Translations under genes and position numbers: made by a program
Shown: positions 12,796 through 26,009 of the stretch, piece by piece
Position numbering within the stretch: the stretch's first letter is position 1
How the letters are laid out: every line of letters starts with the position of its first letter
Origin: Chamaea fasciata
Taxonomy: Eukaryota; Chordata; Aves; Passeriformes; Sylviidae
DNA length: 64,000 nucleotides
Assembly (NCBI GenBank): GCA_029207755.1
Contig: JARCOQ010000002.1
Span: 54,463,172 to 54,527,171, forward strand
Direction: 5' to 3'
The notes under the pieces: generated by a model
The model's input: the letters and a program-made list of their open reading frames with translations, nothing else
Database searches by the model: none
What the model was told of the DNA's origin: nothing

Positions 12796-13317
12796 GAAAA
12801 CCAAGACATAGAGTGCACACCCAACTAGGGCACACATCTTTAGATGTGTGCTTGTTTCCTCTCATTTATAGGTAACCTCTGTTGAAACTGGCTGACAGAT
12901 CAAGGATGGTGAGAAATGGCTGCAGAATTGGTTATCAATGCCCCGAGGAGCACTGCCTGCGAAATTCCAGGAGGAAGAATGGACTATAAAGAAATGAGGG
13001 CCTAGGATGGAAGTGGAGTGGAAGAATTCTTAGAGTGTACGCAGCACAGCTCAGAGACAGGGAAGGAGGTGAAAGCGCAAGAGGAAACCTGAAGTTACAG
13101 AGGTTGATGAGAAGAAATCAGTGGGGGGAGTGGAGGAAATGCAAAGTAGATAAGAAACCCAAATGCTTCTCGCAGGGAAGCAAAGTAGAGGTGCTCAAGC
13201 TGCTAGAGACAGAAAGGATAAAAGCACGTCAGAGGGAAAGGGAACATGATTTTCTCATTAGATAAAATGGACCATCATGTTTGGTGAGATTTTAGGTAAA
13301 AATAAAATGAAATTAGA

Positions 13318-13397
13318 AGAGAATCACAGAATATTCTGAGTTGGAAGGGGCCCATATAGGGATTGAACCCACGACCTTGGTGCCACAAAAACACGTC
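13318..13397 (-). mobile_element. CR1 LINE 3' end fragment
   Basis: GAATCACAGAATATTCTGAG and TTGGAAGGGGCCCATATAGG followed by GATTGAACCCACGACCTTGG, as in the CR1 subfamilies with a tRNA-like tail phrase. Not a tRNA gene. Confidence 0.75.
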
Positions 13398-13777
13398 TGT
13401 TATTACTGCTGTAGGTGCCATTTAGTTCAGGGCACCGGACAGCTGAGCCGCCAAGACTCATCAGTGCTGCAGAAGGGAGAACAGAAAACTGGTAGTGAGG
13501 AAATTGAGTGTGGTGAAGGATGCAGGTGTAAAGGAAGGATGTATCTGCCATGGACCCTGCCAGATTGCTGCTTACTGTGGGAGAAGAGCAAAGTCAGGGT
13601 CTGAAGAAGGGGGAAAACCAATTCCCAACAAACATATGTGCGTCAAGAGAAACTGGGACACAGCTGTACTCTAACCATGCACAAGTACCAGGAACTTTCT
13701 GCTGCACAGAATCAAAACCAGCACTGATGAGCAGAAGGCACCTGTTCTGTGTATCAGCTTGGAGCAGAGCTCCTTAC

Positions 13778-13841
13778 AGAGGTACCCTTTAACAACCGAT
13801 GTCACCGAGCGATGCGGCGGCTGCCCGGCGTCGCACACCAT
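13778..13841 (-). CDS. Candidate first coding exon of a minus-strand gene leaving the CpG island
   Basis: On the minus strand GCCGCCATGG is an ideal start context (ATG at 13841-13839). It opens MVCDAGQPPHRSVTSVVKG and reaches a donor CTCT|GTAAGG after 64 nt. The overlapping + strand also offers ATGGCGGCC at 13840, so the ATG may be a coincidence of a near-palindrome. No homologue was recognised. Confidence 0.2.
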
Positions 13842-14064
13842 GGCGGCCTCGGGGACCGTCCCCGGCGGAGGGGCGTGTCCGGGGCGTGTGGGCGGGGCTG
13901 GGCGGGGCACGGGCGGCGGCGCCGGCGGGAGCGGGCGGAGGGGCTGCGGCTGCGGGAGCGCGCCCGCCCCCCGGCCCGGCATCGCCTGTTGCTGCGCCGC
14001 TCCTCGCTGGTAACTATCCTCTGGAATTGTGGTTCTGGATGGAGGAGGTGGTGGTGGTGGCTGT

Positions 14065-14106
14065 CCTTATTATTTTTATTGCTATTATTGCTATTATTAT
14101 TATTTC
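14065..14106. repeat. (ATT)n microsatellite inside the CpG island
   Basis: Imperfect TTATTATTTTTATTGCTATT repeats interrupting GC-rich DNA. Confidence 0.8.
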
Positions 14107-14211
14107 TCCCTCGAAAAAAAGGATTAAAATTAAAGTTACTATGAGGCGGACTCCTCCGGCAGCTCTCTCGGGGGAGCGGCCGGCGGGGAGGAGCGGTGGG
14201 GACCGGGGAGC

Positions 14212-14300
14212 GGTGCGGGCATCCCGGGATGGCGCTGCCGGCTGCGGGGAGTGGTGCGGGAATACCGGGATGACGCTGCCGGCTGCGGGGAGCCGTGCGG
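14212..14300. repeat. 41-bp tandem repeat inside the CpG island
   Basis: The unit beginning GGTGCGGG and containing CGCTGCCGGCTGCGGGGAG occurs at 14212 and again at 14253, with a partial third start at 14294; the period is 41 bp. The two full copies differ at only a few positions. Confidence 0.8.
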
Positions 14301-16719
14301 GGTGGCTAAGGCGGTGGACGCGGTGCGGAGCCGTGCCCGGGGGACGGAGGGAGCGGGGCTCTGCTGTCGGTGTCACACTCTGCCCTCGCACAGCAGTGCC
14401 GGTGACTGTGCTGGATGGAGTAGCAGGTGTAAAGCTGGTGCTTCTTCGTGCAAACCAGGTCGAGCTGAGCCAAACCTTTCCAAATTAATGTCTGCAATAT
14501 AATTACTTTGAGAAATAGGCCCGGCACCGCAAGTCCCATTTGATAGAGTGTGATAGAAATTTTAGCTGGGTGCAAAGTCTTTTGAGAGTGACTTACAAAT
14601 GCGGGATAGGGCAGAGAGAGAGACAGGAGAGGGCCGGGGTGAGAGACAGGAGGGGCAGTTTTAGCATCTCTGGTAACTGAAAATGTTCTCTTGAGGTTGC
14701 ATTTAGGGACTGATGAGTAGTCTACATCTGTGTTCTGTGAACACTGACCACCCACCATAGTTTGTCAAAAAAATGCTTGGCTCATTTAATCTTTGTATTT
14801 ATTTTTTTAAATTCGCTTTTGTCCACATGGTCCCACCAAAGACAACTTCTTTATAGCTGTAATAGTTTTGAAAATTTCTGAAGGGCACTTCCTTTGCCTC
14901 ACTATGGAAATGAAGAAGCTGGTTTGCATGTTGCAGATGACTCTGCTGTTTGTCTCCTGCCTGCAAGGTTAGCGTTTCCCTACCAGGCTGGCAGCAATCA
15001 ATTTCCCGCTTTCCTCTGCTTCTCTCCTTCCTTTGCACGTATTCCATTGTGTAAAGTGAGTGGAATAGGCTGAGGAGAAAATTTGGATGTCTTTCCTCAA
15101 AAGAAGCTGAGTAAATGAAATTAAAGGCACGGCTGCAACATGCATAATAGGTGCCAGAGAGGGATTATTTAATACACCCAAAGCATTTACATTTTTCTTT
15201 ATGTAATCATCATTCAAGGATCAATACAGTGCCCCGGTGATTTATTTCATCATTGGCTTTTGTGCTTAGCATTGTGAGGTTGAAAGGAAAACGTCACCAC
15301 AAACAAATACAACATATTACCTGTGTGCCATGTGGAACCACGAGCTCTCCCCTGCTGGGCTGTGGGCTCTTTTGGGCAGGAGTAGCAATGGTTGTGTCTG
15401 CACTATGGAGCTGCCCTCCCCTGTGTGGTCCTTGGGGCTGGTGGGACACCTCACTGCCCACCCTGACACCCCTGGTGCTGGGAGATGGAACAGAGGCATT
15501 CATGTTTGCCTTTGCGTTTGGGGTTAGGGTACAGCTAGAGAGAGTCTGGGAGCTCATCCAAACCTGGGAGCCCAGGCACACTCCTGAGTGCCCTGGTCAG
15601 ATGTAGGTGCATGCACTGAAGATAACAGCCTCAGGAAGGCTGGGAGGATACCCAGAGGATACCAGAATCGTCCTACTGAAACATTTTGCATGTCTTCCTG
15701 CCATTGACAGTGAAATATTGGGTTGCAGACTTCCCTTAAAGGTAAATGTAGAATTGGATACAGGAGTGAGACTTAGGCTTCCTTTCCTGAGGAACTTTTG
15801 CCTCCTGAATTTACAAGCAGGATGAAATTTTGCTCTTATAGGGATTTCTGGGCTGCTGTGGGATTGGGTTTTTGCTCCTTTCAGATGAGAGGAATAAGGT
15901 GGCCTTTGTGTTTGCAAGACCAAAGCCCATCTTTTCTTTGTTTCAGCATAAAAGATAATTACAAGAGCTGCCCTTAAACCACCATCTCACTCAAAACTTT
16001 GTGTGTAGTTTTCCCTGGTGGGAAAGGAGCTCTTTTCCACTTTCTCTTTCAGAACCTTCCCACAGTGATGGCAGGGGCCATGACAACAGCTGGATGATGG
16101 CACTGCCATCTCATCAGGAGTGTGGTGTGACAAGATACATGGGAGAGTCTCTGGCCTGGACCCCAGTCTCTGTTGTTGATCTCCACTGGAGGTCAGTCTT
16201 GGGGACTGGTGGGATGCTGCTGCTGCCATCAGCTGCTTCCAAAGTGCCTCCCCGTATTCCTCTAATAATTGTTAAGATGTAGTAACTGTGAATGAGAAGA
16301 TCAGCAGTAGTGGCAGTCCAGCAGCAGAGTGTGCCGTCCACTTTATTCCTGAGTTAGACATGAGGGAACTCAGATGAGACTTCTTTTACTACACTACTAT
16401 GACATGCAGGGCTAACTGGCCATTAATGCTTTCTCTCTCATAGCTCATCACCATCTTCATGATGGACCCGCAGTTCCTGAATTTTCCCGTGTGCAATGCA
16501 CACTTCAGGTAGCCCTTGATAAAAAATAAGTCTTTAGAAAGTGCTTGCCCTCTGATAATCCATTCAAGTTCAGAGAAAGAAGCAGTGGTCTGACAGGGAA
16601 CATGGACAGGGTTTTGTTGGGAGCACATGGTTGGAGATCAAGGGGAGAAACTCAGAGCAAAATGTCTTTTTGCTTCTCCACAGGCATATATGTAACGTGT
16701 ACTACTGCTCAATAATCAG

Positions 16720-16792
16720 ATTTATTTATTTATTTATTATATAAAAATAGATAAATAGATTTATTTATTTTATATATAAATGAATAAATAGA
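16720..16792. repeat. AT-rich (ATTT)n / (ATAA)n imperfect inverted repeat
   Basis: TTTATTTATTTATTTATTAT then TAGATAAATAGATTTATTTA and ATGAATAAATAGATA; the two halves can pair. Confidence 0.8.
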
Positions 16793-19700
16793 TAACCAGC
16801 AGGTTTTTCTCAGGAAAATACAATCATTCATCCAAAACTCTGGTCTCCTCCTTGTTATTAGAGAATCCACGTTTCAGTTTTCAGGGATGGATGAAATAAG
16901 GACCAGTTGTAACAGTGTAGGTTACCAAACTGGAATGAATTTCACCCAGAAGCTAGGACCATGCTGCTAGTTTTCCTGCTGACCTTTAGCATTGGCAACA
17001 TAGGGAGCACTTGACTAGGAAGATTCACAAATAGGCAACAGCATTACAAGTTGGATTCAAGGGATGGATTTCTAAATTGACCATGGACTCTGCAAAGAAA
17101 ATACACTTCTTTTCTCTCAGTATGTTGCTTTTTTTCAGGCTCTCCCTGTGCTGCCTGTAGGCAGAACCCCTGACCCAGCCAAGACCCCTGATGTGGGTCC
17201 CACTGCATGCAGGCTGTAAAGTCTGAGTGGAATGGGGAACAGTCCTCATATACAGCCTGTAGCAGCCTGTAGGCTTCTTCTTTTCCTTTCTCCTGTACCT
17301 TGTAACCTGGTGACTCTGAGTATTTGCAGTGCATTCATTTCCTTCTCACTTACAAGAAGACCTCTAGTCCATTTATTTCTTATGGGAAGAAAGCGGCCTG
17401 CTTAATCAGCACTTTAATAAACCCTAGTTTGTATTTTAATCTGCTTTAGTCATATTTAATCTGTTTCTATTGTGAACATCCTTATATGTTTTCCCCCTGA
17501 GGTTTTACTCTGAATCAATATTTAACATATTTCCCTAGTTTAAAATTGATGTGTCTTTGTTGGTTTTCATTATTGAACCTTCAATATTTACTCTTCCTTT
17601 CCTGTTGTGACATTTTAGCACTAGTAGTCCTTTATTAGATTGTGACTGTATGCCCTTGACTACCGCAGTTTCAGGAAGCCACTGAAGTTGTTTGCCAGGC
17701 TTTTTCTTTAAAGAGAGTCTCAGAAGAAGGTCAACACATCTCATTTTGCTCTTGCAAGCCCTTTCGTGCAGAAAGTGGACCATTTTAACTGAGAACACTA
17801 ATAGGAATGAGCTAAGTAAGCATGCATTTACATCAGAAAAGTTTCCTTCCTCATAGCATTGAATTTTAATGTGACCCACTGAGTATGAGGTTTGGGTAGA
17901 TGAACTCCAGAGTTTCCATCCCACCTACTTATACACAGTCTTTTCTTCTCAGCATAATTAAATGGTGTACCACAAGATGGAAAAGCATGGTCGAAACTCT
18001 AATGTCAAAATAATTTGGGGAGAATCGTGTGGCAGCACATTTAACATTTACATCACATTTTAATCAGCAGGTCCAAAAGCTTTTGGAAAAGAAGGTCAGC
18101 ATCGTTCTGGAATTGATTTTCCCAAAGATAAAGCACTGTAAATGCAGTGGTAAAAATATTTGTTTCCGAGACCTGAGTACTTTACAAAATGTGTTTGTTC
18201 CTCTAGACAGAAATAGCCATATTTCTTATAATAGTGGAATTTCTTTCCTCATTATAGTTCCTGTCACCATGCTGTTATGTTGCCTAACCTTGAAATGAAA
18301 GCAGTTTTGTTAACTTTTTACAAATGCTCGTTGCCATGTTGGGATTGAATTGCCTATCCCTCTCAGGGCAGATAAAAAACTCCAAAAAGCTTAATTTTCT
18401 TGTGTGTACTGGTGAAAGGGAGGCAGTGTGCTGGGTAAAAGAGGAACTGAGCAGGAAAAAAATATGAAAAATAATCCAGTTACTGCCTTTTTTTTTGTTG
18501 TTTTAGTAGTTTCACATGGTCATCATTTTAGGTAACAAGGAAACAAAACCCAGTGTCTGCTCTTAAGCAGAAGTTTCAAGTTGAACCACTGAAAACATAT
18601 CTTAAAATAGTATCTCTAGAAGCAACTTCTTTGTTTCATGATTATGTGAACAAACATGAGAACATTCTCTGATTTTTATATCGAAAAGGTCCTGAATGAT
18701 TGACTTCAGGAAGTTGTCAGTGTAATTTTCCTTTTCCTTATGGGAAGAACTCCAAAGATGAGATTTCAGTGTATATTTCAGAAAAATTCTTTTTTGCATT
18801 TACAAAAAAAAAAAATTTATGTCATAAGTCAAAATCTCTTAATAAGCTATACATCTTTTACCCAACTTTTAAATTCAGAAGCATCTGTAGTAAGCATCAG
18901 CAAACTCTTCCAGCATTTTCGCCCTGTTGTTTTCTATCCAGTCCTTGTTTGCATGACATTCTGTAAAGGGACAATTTTCCTCTTCTTCCCCTCCCCATAC
19001 GTGTGCTGTCTTTTTGTACATGTGGGTGTCATGAGTTCACTCATCCATTTCTTCACCTGTGTATCCAGGTTAGAGCGTTCAAAGTAAAACTTGGATTTCA
19101 GAATACCTGGTTTAAGACATCCAGGCATTCTAGAATCTCAGTTCAGCCAGGGTTAGAGAAAACAGCAAAGGGACACGGCATAAGTGGAAATAGCTTGGAT
19201 TGTGTTTCGCAGGCACAGTGAAGCCATGTGCATGTTAGTGACTTGATCAACTTGGCTCTAATGAGCAAAGCTTGTCAGGACTGTGATTAACACAGTAAGT
19301 GTGGGCAGGGACATACAATGAGCAGCAACATCAGTTCATTTTTTTCCCTATGAATTAAAATGAAGTAGTTTATGTGTTCAAAAAAAAAAAAAAAACCAAA
19401 CAAACTAGTTTCCCCTAACAGCTCTTATCTTGGACGCAACTCATCAGGAGGAGTCCTCACTGACTGCTCTTTTGTAAGGCTAGGCAGAATAACTCCTGGC
19501 TCCTCTTGCCAAAAAGAACAAGCATTAGAGGAAAGCATCCCGCTCACCCGGCAGCCAAAGCCAAATGCCACGTCCAGGTGTCTGGTGGGGTTGTCCCTCC
19601 AAAGAAGCCATCTCTGACTGTGGGAACAGGCTTCCCTGTACCTGGTGGGGGACACCTGAGGTGCCATCAATTGATAATCCTGAGGGGCATCTGCTGCCTA

Positions 19701-20837
19701 GGAGGTGTTGCAGTAATAACATGGAATCACATGGACAGATGATGCCAGGGGAAAATGGGGCAGAAAAAGAACCACCATGCTGCTCCCTTCCTGATGAGGG
19801 GAGGGTGATGGCCACTGAAGGTCTCCCATGCTCGTGAAAGAGTGTGTCTCAGAACCATCATCAACCTTTAAATAGCTTTTCTTTAAAAAGCAACTGTCTT
19901 TGAATGTGTGTGTCAGTAGGAAGCCAGGGGTTTGGTTAGCATTGGAGGTGTCAGTATGCACAGGGCATTTGGGACAAATAATATAAAAATTCCTGCAAGA
20001 GAAAAATACTATTTTGCACAGCTTGCTCCTTGATAATGGTAAGAGTTCTACATGATGAAGCAGTTATCAGTTTCTTTATTCTTGTATTGCAAGTACAGTT
20101 CTCATATTGTCTGTTTGCCTCAGAGTGATTGCTTGGTCATAAAAGAGATACCAAAGGAGAGATACTTTCTAGAAAATGAGGAAGAGATTTATTGTCAATT
20201 AGAGAGAGAAAACGTCCTTACCAGAGATCCCTTAGACCTACCTTCAGTCTCCTGTACTGGATACAGGATAGATGACACTTTTTACTTCTGGTTTCTAGAA
20301 CCAGAAAAAATCAAAATATTTATTAATATTAATCACTTTTTAAAAAACAAATAGCATCCTTCTCCTTCCTTCTTTTCATTTTGGTCATTCATTCAGTAAA
20401 AAAGGCAGTGCAGTCTTAAACTTATGATATACCAATGAGACCCAGTAATTCTGTGTGAGTGCTGCACACATAGATGAGACAGTAATTTTTCAAGCAAGTT
20501 CAAAGGCAGCCCTTAGATGAAGGCTGTCATTTTACACTGGTTTTCAGATAGCCCCTGCTTGCTGCAAAGTTGTGAGTGCCCAAGTATTTGCCTATGTATG
20601 CAGTTCTTATCTAAATCCCAATGCCCAGACGTTGTCAACATCCACTTTCAGAATTACGTGCCCAAGATAGACAAGCAGAAGGTCAGAAGAGGAACAACCA
20701 ACCAATAGTTAGACCACTATTTCAGACAGTGAGAGGTCTCTTTTGGACAAATGTTTTAGAAATATGTCTTTTACTCTCTTTTTTTTTTTTTCCTTTTTCT
20801 ATTTTTTTTTCAGCACTACTGTGCCTTCATTGTCTAC

Positions 20838-20870
20838 ATACATATTTATACATATTTATACATATTTAAA
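20838..20870. repeat. Short tandem repeat, 11-bp unit
   Basis: CATATTTATAC repeated about three times. Confidence 0.8.
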
Positions 20871-21045
20871 TGGGTTTTTGGAATGGTAACGAGAAATCCT
20901 AGTAACTGACCACCATGTATCTGCTGTGTATTTATCCTCTTATCTTTCCTCTCAGAGCCTTTCTGGTGGTGGGATGTGCAGGCTCTCTTGTATTTGCCCA
21001 GGTACAGAGAATCTATGCAGTGGCATTGTCCCAGAAATTTTGGAC

Positions 21046-21620
21046 AGAATAATGGAATAGTTTGGGCTGGAATGGACATTTAAACATCATCTCGTTCCAA
21101 CTCCCCCTGCCATGGGCAGGGACGCCTTCCACTAGACCAGGTTGCTCAAAGCCTCATCCAGCCTGGCCCTGGAAACTTCCAGGGATGGGGCTTCCACAGC
21201 TTCTCTGGCTGTGGGCACCTTATGCCAGAGCCACAACCCCCTCACAGTAATTACTATTTTCCTAATATCCACTCTAAACACACTCTCTTTCATCTTAAAG
21301 CATGCCCTTGTGAAAATTCCTTCTCCAGCTGTCTTGTAGGCCCCTTTAAATGCTGGGAGACTGCTAGAAAGTCTCCCTGGCGCCTTCTCTTCTCCAGGCT
21401 GAACAACGCCAGTTCTTTCAGCCTGTCTTCATAGGAGAGGTGCTCCAGCCCTCTGATCTTCTATGTGGCCATCCTCAGGATTTGTTCCTGCAGGTTCATG
21501 TCCTAATGTAGGGGTCCCAGCTCCAGAGCTGAAGCAGCACAGGTAGGGGTCTCATAACAGTGGAGTAGAGGGGGAGTATCATCTCCCTTGATGCTTCTTT
21601 TGATGCAAACCACAACCACA
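21046..21620 (-). mobile_element. CR1 LINE 3' region
   Basis: Begins AGAATAATGGAATAGTTTGG and runs through CCACTAGACCAGGTTGCTCA, CATCCAGCCTGGCCCTGGAA and CTCTTCTCCAGGCTGAACAA to TCCAGAGCTGAAGCAGCACA. Antisense copy of about 570 bp in the LCP1 upstream intron. Confidence 0.85.
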
Positions 21621-24087
21621 CAGCCTTTGCTTAAATGCTGACTTATTTTGCAAGGGCAGGTAGGAAGAACCTGCTGAAAATATGTCCTTTGGTAAAAGGT
21701 GGGGTTTGAGAATGCAGGTACCTGTGTGCTGGGAAGGGAGGCCATGAAGTTCTGATGCAAGGCTGCAGAGCAGCTGGTGTATGGGATCTTAGTAAATGCA
21801 CAATAATATCTTTCTCATTCATGAGTCTACATCTCTTGCACTCACTGGAGGAAGATTCCCTTGGGCATAGAGTAGCTGTGGCATCATGGTTCTCGTGCCT
21901 GCCGTCCTCACAGTGCTGTGTCCAGAAATTAACTTGGCGAAGTTGTACCTGGGCTTTAAGCAGATAAAGCTCACGGTGCTGGAATCCCGCTGGGATATGG
22001 AACTACACTTACTTTTACAATTAAAGACAACACCTCTTCAGCAATGGAGGAAACAGAGGTTGGAACATACAGCTGAGACTACTGTGGAAAGGTAAACAAA
22101 AACTAAATCTAGTCTTTGCAGAGGCACCTGCAAACTCTCTTGTTTAAATGTGATTTGCGAGCCGGAGTGTGTTGACAATGTGTTACAGTGTCAGTGTGCT
22201 GCTCAGGAGAGTAGTGGGTCTTACTTCTCTGGGGAAGGAGTCAGGAAGGGATAGGTGTATGGGGGATTGTTGCAAACCATCAGAGCCAGACCCCAGTTTT
22301 TCTTCCTCTTCCAGTTGCAGTTGCAGGAGCAGCCCACACGCACAAGAAGAGGGGAACCAGGCAAATTGGTGGGATTTTCTTCAGTGTGGGATCTTTGCCT
22401 GGCTCTGCTATAGTTTGGTGTTCCTGTCCAGTGTTTCTGACAGCTAAAAGGGACATTTCATTACACAGCTACGCAGTTCATGTGATATGTAATGCTGTGA
22501 AGAGCTGAAGAACATTTCTATTTAAACCTAAGCCTTAGATACTTTCCAGAGTAATGCTTAGAAAACGATTTAGAGTTCCTGTCCTGTCAGAAACTCATTG
22601 CTGCTCATGTGAAGCTCATAACTCATCAAGTGGTCAAAGACACAGAAATGCCTGAAGGAGCATTAAACAAGAAAAAGCAAGTTTAACCAGCAGGCAGACT
22701 GCTCCTGCCACTCTTGGCACTGAACCCTCTTTCTTTTGAGCTATTTGATGATTTGCGCTAATCTTTTATCTCAGTTCACCCCTCCTGTGTGCCTGACCTT
22801 TAGCCCTGGCTAGCAAAGTGGATTGAAATGAAAGCTAAGGATGCTCCTTCCTTTTCCCCTATGCTTTGCAACTCTCTGAATGGTAGTGGTAGAACAAACC
22901 TTTCTTCTGTCTGTTATGTCTGGTTTCTCTTACCTGCCTCTGTCATCTGGCAGAGTGCAAGACCTTTGAGAAATCTATCTTTCTTCTCCTCTGTCTTTCT
23001 TCAGTTCCTGGAACCACAGTGCCTGTAGTCCCCAGGATCTTTTGTAGAAATCAGCTATAGGAAAAGAGAAGACAGAAAGATGTGAAGGAAAAGCTGAGCA
23101 TCCAGGAGCAGTCTGGAAAAAATTTCTCAGCTGCATTACACATTCTTCTATTCTTGATATGCCAGGGAGAATGGCCAGCACTTCACAGTGGCTGAGGTAT
23201 TTTCACCCTCAAGCAGCAATGTGATTTTCTGTACCTGGTCCCAAGTTTTGGGGTGGACTCCTCAGTCAGCCTGTGTGTATTGCCCGTGGCAGCGCTTGCC
23301 AGGCACTTCAGCGGGAGCAGAATGGGACAGGGGCAATCCCAGCCCCAGGCTCCCTGCATGCCCATGTCTTCTCCTTGGCACAGCTCCAGCTGCCTGGCCA
23401 GGGGCAGGGATGGTGGCAATGCCTCAGTTGTCTATACAGGCCAGTTGTCCACTTACAGGTCACGACCTACAGGTCACACTGGCCAGTGCTGTCATCTGCA
23501 GAGATTTCCTTCCTCTTCAGTGTGTCCAGGGGTGTAAATCTCTGCTGTTTGGGTACAGCTGAGCTCAGAGTTTATGGAGTTTGACATTCATTGCATGAGG
23601 CACATAAAAAATATCCAGGAAGGGGCTAAACAGATCTTCCTGAATTCATTTCCGAAGCCATACTGCTCACTTGCGCAGCTGTGCAATGAGGGATGGAAAC
23701 TGGGCAGCAGAGACAAGTGGGGCTAGTGACACTGTCTCTTTTGGGGTTCTGGTTTAGGGGATGGGTTGTGTGCACCTGTTCCCTACTGGTCAGTGAGTTC
23801 CTGGGTAAATGGACCTCACTGATGGCTTGGGGGTGACCTGCAGAGATGCTGTGGTCTGTGCATTTATTTAGTGGGACACAGGGATGAATAGGTCCAAACA
23901 CTTGCTCCTTGTGCCTTGCTTCTTGTGCTGTTCATAGAGGGGATTTTTGGGCAGCTGTCTCGAGCAGTTTGGGGTTTTTTCCATGCTTTGTGACAGCAAA
24001 GAGGGCAAAATAACCAGTGTGTGTGTCACTTGGATAGCACAGGTCTTTTCTCCTGGAAGGCTTTGGTTTCTGAATTCCTGACACCAC

Positions 24088-24112
24088 CCACACATACACA
24101 CACATACACAAA
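24088..24112. repeat. (CA)n microsatellite
   Basis: CACACATACACACACATACA, imperfect. Confidence 0.8.
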
Positions 24113-25365
24113 ATCAACACAGTTTGGAGTTTTTGTTTGCTACTGAATTGTTTAACATTTCAGTTTCCCCTGTGCCTCTTGAACGCTTTGTCAAAAGAGC
24201 AATTAATGTTTGTTTCAAGTTTGTCTTTTAGATAACACTCCAGCTGAAGTTTTGTTCTCTTTTTCAAGAACAGTCCTTTAGGGGCTCTTTTGAGTCTTGT
24301 GACATTTGAAAACACACCTGATGTCTTTGCCTCATTAGCTTTCAGTGTGTACTGGCCACAGCAGCACAGAAAATGGAGCAGCTAAGTGAGGATGCAGAAT
24401 CAAGTAACTCCTCTGCTTGTCTGTGGATGTGCTCAGCTTGTTCCCTTGCAGTGCAGGCAGGTCTTGGATGATACCCACAGGGAACAACACAAGCAGCATC
24501 TCTGGAATCAGGCTCACGTCACCTGACATGTGTCTGACACTTCACCGTGGTACTTGCTTTCAGGTGGTGGATCTCCCATCTCTCTGTGCTGTCTCAAAAA
24601 TCTTTCACTACTAGCAGTGAGCGAAATTAGTCTGGTCGTCTTTTGTCTAACGTGACTTCTGTAGGATTTCTAACTTGACAACTGTCTCAATATCAAGGGT
24701 CTTCCTGACTGTATTCTTAGTCAGGTGCTAAATATGTTGTTTGCTAAAACTTATTCAGGCTGCCTCAAATTTTTGGTCAGGTGTATCTTGGCCACTGTTA
24801 ATGTCAAAGCCTGGCTACTGCTCTAGAGAGAGACCTTGAGAATAGGAGCATGCCTTTGAGTGCATACCCTTCAGTTGTCTTGCAGGGATTTTGTATTCAC
24901 ATCTCTTCTAGCCTCATCCCAGTGGATCTTCCAAGAAATATCAATGCCAGCCAATAGGAGAGGAAGGTGTTTGACCAGGAAGATGAATTAAAAAAAAAAA
25001 CAACAAAAAACAAACCAAAATATCAAGGAAAAGATTCTTTTTGCTTACTTGAGATAAGCAACACTGATGCTGAAAATATGAAAGAATCATAACTGGGTTT
25101 TTTGTGGTGCCAGTTATAATCAGTGCTTGTCATTGCTAGAGGGGGCAATGTTTCTTCCTTCCAAAGCTTTTTCCTCTCGTATTTTTAATTTATATGTGTC
25201 ATGGAAGAGATTAATCCTAAATACAAGCTCTGACTCAGAAGTCTAGTTAATCACTGTGTAAAAACATAAGGAGGACTAGATTTGTTCACATTCCTTTACA
25301 AAAATAGAGATGTAACAGATAAGAGTTTGTTGGATTCAGGAACTTTTTGAAAAGCCTGACCTCAG

Positions 25366-25740
25366 ATCACAGAATAATAGAATAATAGAATCACAGATTG
25401 GAAAAGACCCTTAAGATAACATTGAATTCAATGGTAAACCAAACACTGTCAAGTCCACCACTAAACCATGATCCTGAGTGCCACATCTTTTAAATACCTC
25501 CAGGGATGTTGACTCAACCACTTCCCTAGGCAGCCTGTTCCTGCCTAGGGAAGAAATTTTTCCTAATAACCAATACTAACCTTCCCTGGCACATTCTGAG
25601 AGCACTTATTTTTGTCCTGTCACTTGTTAATTGGGAGAAGAGATTGACCCCAGCCTAGCTACAACCTCCTTTCGTGCAGCTGTAGAGAGATCCCTCCTGT
25701 ATTTGATTTCCCTATGATGCCTCCACCAATGAAAACCCTC
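25366..25740 (-). mobile_element. CR1 LINE 3' region
   Basis: Starts with repeated AATAATAGAATCACAGATTG and GGAAAAGACCCTTAAGATAA, then AACCATGATCCTGAGTGCCA, CAGCCTGTTCCTG and CACTTGTTAATTGGGAGAAG. The far border is uncertain. Confidence 0.85.
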
Positions 25741-25990
25741 TCTTTTGCAAAAAATGCAATCCTTTTTTGTCTTCCTGCAGCTTCAGTAGATGCAGGACAT
25801 GTTCCTTCTGAGCAAAAGGCTGACACCCAACACAGGGCATGGTCAACCTAGTGCTGACTTTCACCCTTCATCTGCAGGAGGATGACAGGTCCCCCTGATG
25901 AAGCTCCAGAAGCAAGACTGGCTCTGCAAACACAACCAGGGCAAGGCTGGAAACAAAGCCCCTTCAGTCTGGCAGTGCAAGGGGAAATAC

Positions 25991-26009
25991 TTTTTTTTTT
26001 TTTTTTTTT
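25991..26009. repeat. Poly(T) run, 19 nt
   Basis: T19, no attached element seen. Confidence 0.9.

Larger units (their letters stand above)
13796..14400. promoter_or_regulatory. CpG island, probable bidirectional promoter
   Basis: Sharp rise in GC and CpG in otherwise AT-rich DNA. GC boxes (GGGCGGGGCTGGGCGGGGC) sit near 13890-13910. An AT-rich (ATT)n patch at about 14065-14106 interrupts the island, and a 41-bp tandem repeat lies at 14212-14300. In mammals the distal LCP1 promoter lies head-to-head with LRRC63; the island is 28 kb upstream of the LCP1 start codon and next to the candidate minus-strand exons, so a shared promoter is a reasonable inference. Transcription start sites cannot be read directly. 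Confidence 0.6.

Noticed and set aside
13360..13385. tRNA-like phrase GATTGAACCCACGACCTTGG
   Set aside because: Part of a CR1 tail; no cloverleaf can be formed around it.
13799..14488. 229-codon + frame across the CpG island
   Set aside because: Long only because GC-rich DNA has few stops; Arg/Ala/Gly/Pro-rich in all frames.
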